A stretch of DNA of 7,666 nt, from NCBI GenBank assembly GCA_025454565.1, contig JALOOE010000256.1, positions 1 to 7,666 on the forward strand. Reading direction: 5' to 3'. The position numbers and the translations under genes were made by a program. The notes beneath the pieces were generated by a model, which did not search any database, was not told where the DNA came from, and saw only the letters and a list, made by a program, of their open reading frames with translations. Below are positions 5,847-7,666 of the stretch, piece after piece. Numbering within the stretch: the first letter of the stretch is position 1; the number at the start of each line of letters is the position of its first letter. Source of the stretch: Anaerolineae bacterium (GTDB taxonomy: Bacteria; Chloroflexota; Anaerolineae; CG2-30-64-16).

Positions 5847-6584
5847 ATGCGTCGCGTCATCCGATTGCCTCTGGATGAAGATGTCCAAGAGAAGCTGAAC
5901 CAAAGACAGGCTGAGGCCGATCATAAGCGCTTGGAAGGCGCCTTGCGGGTGAATGAAGAATGGCAAACCGGGCGGCAAGGTAAGCCGTTGTTGGCGGTCC
6001 TGGCAACGCTCAAGCAGATGATGGGCGAGCACGAGCGCTGTATGTACTGTCTGGATTCGCATGGGACCGATATCGAACATTTCTGGCCGAAAACGCCGTA
6101 CCCGGAGCGGATGTTCCTTTGGCCGAACTTGCTGCTGTGTTGCGCGGAATGCGGCCGCTTGAAAGGCGATCGGTTTCCACTTGCCGCCGGGCAACCTATG
6201 CTGATTGATCCAACCGCAGAAGAACCGTGGCTATGCCTGGACTTTGATCCGACAACCGGCAACGTGGTCGCACGATTTGACCTGAACAACAACGACTGGT
6301 CGCCCAAAGGGCAAAAGACGGTCGAACTCTTGCAACTGGATCGCCGCGAGGCTCTGGCAGCCGGCTACCGCCGGACGTACCGCCGTCTGGCTGCCCTGGT
6401 CGAACGCTACCTGAACGAGAGTGGCTCCTCTGCGGATAGCCTGGTCGCTGCTTTACGAGATGCCGACGACCACGGTTTGACGGGCTGGTGCTTTGTGGGA
6501 ACCGGCCAGAATGTGCCGCCATTTCGTGATCTGCGCGAGCGCCAACCTGATACCTGGGCCACTTGTCTCGCGGCTTGCCAGTAA
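5847..6584 (+). CDS. ptuB: HNH endonuclease of the Septu pair (PtuB-like)
   Basis: This 245-aa protein carries a zinc-supported HNH nuclease fold. C65-x2-C68 (CMYC) and C99-x2-C102 (CAEC) are the likely zinc ligands. DIEHFWPK (75-82) supplies the catalytic His78 with adjacent acidic residues. WPNLLLCC (92-99) gives the conserved Asn94, and KGDRF (106-110) follows. The fold and the EHFWPK motif match the nuclease partner of AAA ATPases in Septu systems (TIGR02646-like group, from memory). The C-terminal half (about 130-245) is helical with no recognised motif and probably contacts the ATPase or DNA. The start ATG lies 3 nt after the ATPase stop, with AGGAG at 5832-5836 inside the upstream gene, so the two are co-translated. 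No toxin, antitoxin or RT gene follows. Confidence 0.8.
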   Translation: MRRVIRLPLDEDVQEKLNQRQAEADHKRLEGALRVNEEWQTGRQGKPLLAVLATLKQMMGEHERCMYCLDSHGTDIEHFWPKTPYPERMFLWPNLLLCCAECGRLKGDRFPLAAGQPMLIDPTAEEPWLCLDFDPTTGNVVARFDLNNNDWSPKGQKTVELLQLDRREALAAGYRRTYRRLAALVERYLNESGSSADSLVAALRDADDHGLTGWCFVGTGQNVPPFRDLRERQPDTWATCLAACQ

Positions 6585-6729
6585 ACCAAAACTGCTTCGA
6601 TACGGACTTCGATCACAGCACCGCTCATCAAACGCCGCGCTCAAAACTCACTCATTTGTCCGCTCTCCGGCTTCTACCCAGCATATCGATCTCATTGTGC
6701 GGTCAGTTTTACGCTTCACGCATAGGGGA
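6585..6729. other. Intergenic region downstream of the Septu-like operon
   Basis: This gap contains no supported gene and no clear intrinsic terminator for the upstream operon. CTTCGAT occurs twice near 6595-6616, without stem potential. The only structured element is the repeat unit at 6708-6723 given separately. The open frames that cross this gap continue out of phase into flanking genes and look random. Confidence 0.5.
6708..6723. repeat. Second copy of the intergenic repeat unit
   Basis: TTTACGCTTCACGCAT is a variant of units in the element after hisG. TTTACGCTTCACG matches TTTACGCATCACG at 2956-2968 with one difference. ACGCTTCACGCAT matches the complement of 2911-2923 with one difference. 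Both copies lie in intergenic DNA flanking the IS/Septu segment. Confidence 0.5.
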
Positions 6730-6758
6730 TTGACGCGGGGGCAAACTTGCAGTACACT
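6730..6758 (+). promoter_or_regulatory. Sigma70-type promoter of the metalloprotease gene
   Basis: TTGACG (6730-6735), a 17-bp spacer and TACACT (6753-6758) give a near-consensus promoter with the same -10 hexamer as the his promoter. The expected start is near 6765, leaving about 117 nt of untranslated leader before the ATG at 6882. The leader contains a short palindrome, GCTCGCGAGC (near 6852), but no obvious riboswitch or terminator. Confidence 0.75.
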
Positions 6759-6881
6759 TATCTTACGTTTGTACTGTGAGTGAGGCCGCGCGGCGCAGGC
6801 TGACGCCAGCAGCCCGCACTCGATTGTCGGTCATCTATCGCTGCAAGAGCAGCTCGCGAGCGATCGAAGGAGTTACAGATC

Positions 6882-7666
6882 ATGGGCAACAAAGGCAACT
6901 ACGAGACGTACTGGGCCAGGGCAGATGCCGGCACGGCCAGGGCGCTGGCCGCCACGGAATCGCCTTTCACGATCGAGGTGCGGTTTCTCGGCGGCCTGAC
7001 TGAACCGCAGAAGAATGCCTTCAAAGCCGCCGCGGATCGTTGGACCAAGGTGATCGTCGGCGACGTGCCGAGCGTCATGGTGGACGGCGAAGTGATCGAC
7101 GACGTGCTGATCCTGGCGCAAGGCAAGGCCATCGACGGCGTGGGCAAGATCCTGGGGCAAGCCGGCCCCACCCACTTGCGCCCGGCGGCTGCGGGGAGCG
7201 CGGCGTTTCTGCCTGCGAAGGGGATCATGTCCTTCGATACCGCCGATCTCCAGAAAATGGAGCAGAACGGCACGCTCACCGATGTGATCACCCATGAGAT
7301 GGGGCACGTGCTGGGGATCGGCACCATCTGGGATGACAAGGGCCTCTTGAAAGGCGCGGGCGGCTCGAACCCGACCTTCAGCGGCAAGACCGCCATCAAA
7401 GAGTATCGCAAGCTCCGGGGCGCAGGCGCGGGGTCGAAGCGCGTGCCGGTCGAAAACACCGGCGGGCCGGGCACCGCGAATTCTCATTGGCGTGAGACGA
7501 TCTTCCGCAACGAGCTGATGTCGGGGTTCATCGCCGATCCCGGCAACCCCCTCAGCCGGGTGACGGCCGGCAGCTTGCAGGATATCGGCTACACTGTGGA
7601 TCTCGCTGCCGCCGAGCCTTACGGCCTGCCCAACCTCGTCGAGCTTGCCGAGCGAGGTCTGCTGGT
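6882..7666 (+). CDS. Leishmanolysin-like (M8) zinc metalloprotease, 3' end outside window
   Basis: At least 261 residues are encoded before the right edge. The start ATG follows AAGGAG at 6867-6872 with 9-nt spacing, downstream of a strong promoter. The zincin signature HEMGHVLGIG lies at residues 138-147: H138 and H142 bind zinc and E139 is the catalytic base. The third ligand is probably His202 in SHWRE, and ELMSG (211-215) is the Met-turn. HExxH, then a distant HW followed by ELMS, is the arrangement of leishmanolysin (peptidase family M8). The N-terminal part (about 28-120, starting FTIEVRFLGGLTEPQKNAFKAAADRW) matches the pre-catalytic region of such proteins. Unlike most extracellular proteases, the N-terminus (MGNKGNYETYWARADAGTAR) is polar with no signal peptide, so it is either cytoplasmic or exported by an unrecognised route. 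The C-terminal region is cut off. Confidence 0.88.
   Translation, partial: MGNKGNYETYWARADAGTARALAATESPFTIEVRFLGGLTEPQKNAFKAAADRWTKVIVGDVPSVMVDGEVIDDVLILAQGKAIDGVGKILGQAGPTHLRPAAAGSAAFLPAKGIMSFDTADLQKMEQNGTLTDVITHEMGHVLGIGTIWDDKGLLKGAGGSNPTFSGKTAIKEYRKLRGAGAGSKRVPVENTGGPGTANSHWRETIFRNELMSGFIADPGNPLSRVTAGSLQDIGYTVDLAAAEPYGLPNLVELAERGLL

Noticed and set aside
5196..6194. Long minus-strand open frame (332 codons) across the ATPase and HNH genes
   Set aside because: It is antisense to two genes with clear motifs, its translation shows no recognisable domain, and GC-rich coding DNA often leaves such open shadow frames.
6776..7003. Small plus-strand frame starting in the metalloprotease leader
   Set aside because: It overlaps the protease out of frame, lacks a good ribosome binding site and shows no family features. 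It is not a credible leader peptide.
6873..7487. Minus-strand open frames opposite the metalloprotease
   Set aside because: The plus-strand frame contains the intact HExxH site and Met-turn and has a promoter and Shine-Dalgarno. The antisense translations look random (His/Arg/Gly/Pro rich).

Overview
The window is GC-rich (roughly 60% by eye) bacterial DNA. It looks like a member of Chloroflexota, perhaps Anaerolineae-like. The reasons are the short-form HisG paired with HisZ, a secreted Ig-like plus fasciclin protein, a leishmanolysin-type protease, and intergenic repeats built on the unit ACGTTTCAC. This taxonomic guess is inference; no rRNA or other marker gene is present.

Layout. (1) Positions 1-591, minus strand: the 5' part of a secreted protein with a signal peptide, an Ig-like domain and the start of a fasciclin (FAS1) domain, running off the left edge. 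(2) Positions 592-817: a divergent intergenic region containing an AT-rich block. (3) Positions 818-2926: a histidine biosynthesis unit. It starts with a near-consensus sigma70 promoter, followed by an unannotated 19-residue leader peptide with three consecutive His codons, a long stem and a textbook intrinsic terminator, then hisZ and hisG overlapping by 16 bp. Together these elements form a plausible histidine attenuator. (4) Positions 2985-4360: a 1376-bp insertion sequence with 16-bp perfect terminal inverted repeats. Its IS4-like DDE transposase is split between two frames at an A7 run. (5) Positions 4545-6584: a two-gene operon of an OLD/ABC-like AAA ATPase and an HNH endonuclease, matching the PtuA-PtuB (Septu) anti-phage defence architecture, with no reverse transcriptase beside it. 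(6) Positions 6730-7666: a second strong promoter driving a leaderless zinc metalloprotease of leishmanolysin (M8) type that runs off the right edge.

How the parts relate. HisZ and HisG form the first enzyme of histidine biosynthesis, and the upstream leader would match its transcription to charged tRNA-His. The IS and the Septu-like pair form a small accessory insertion between housekeeping genes. The FAS1 protein and the metalloprotease are separate transcription units at the edges.

The best candidates for something undescribed are the HHH leader/terminator in front of hisZG and the stand-alone Septu-like pair.
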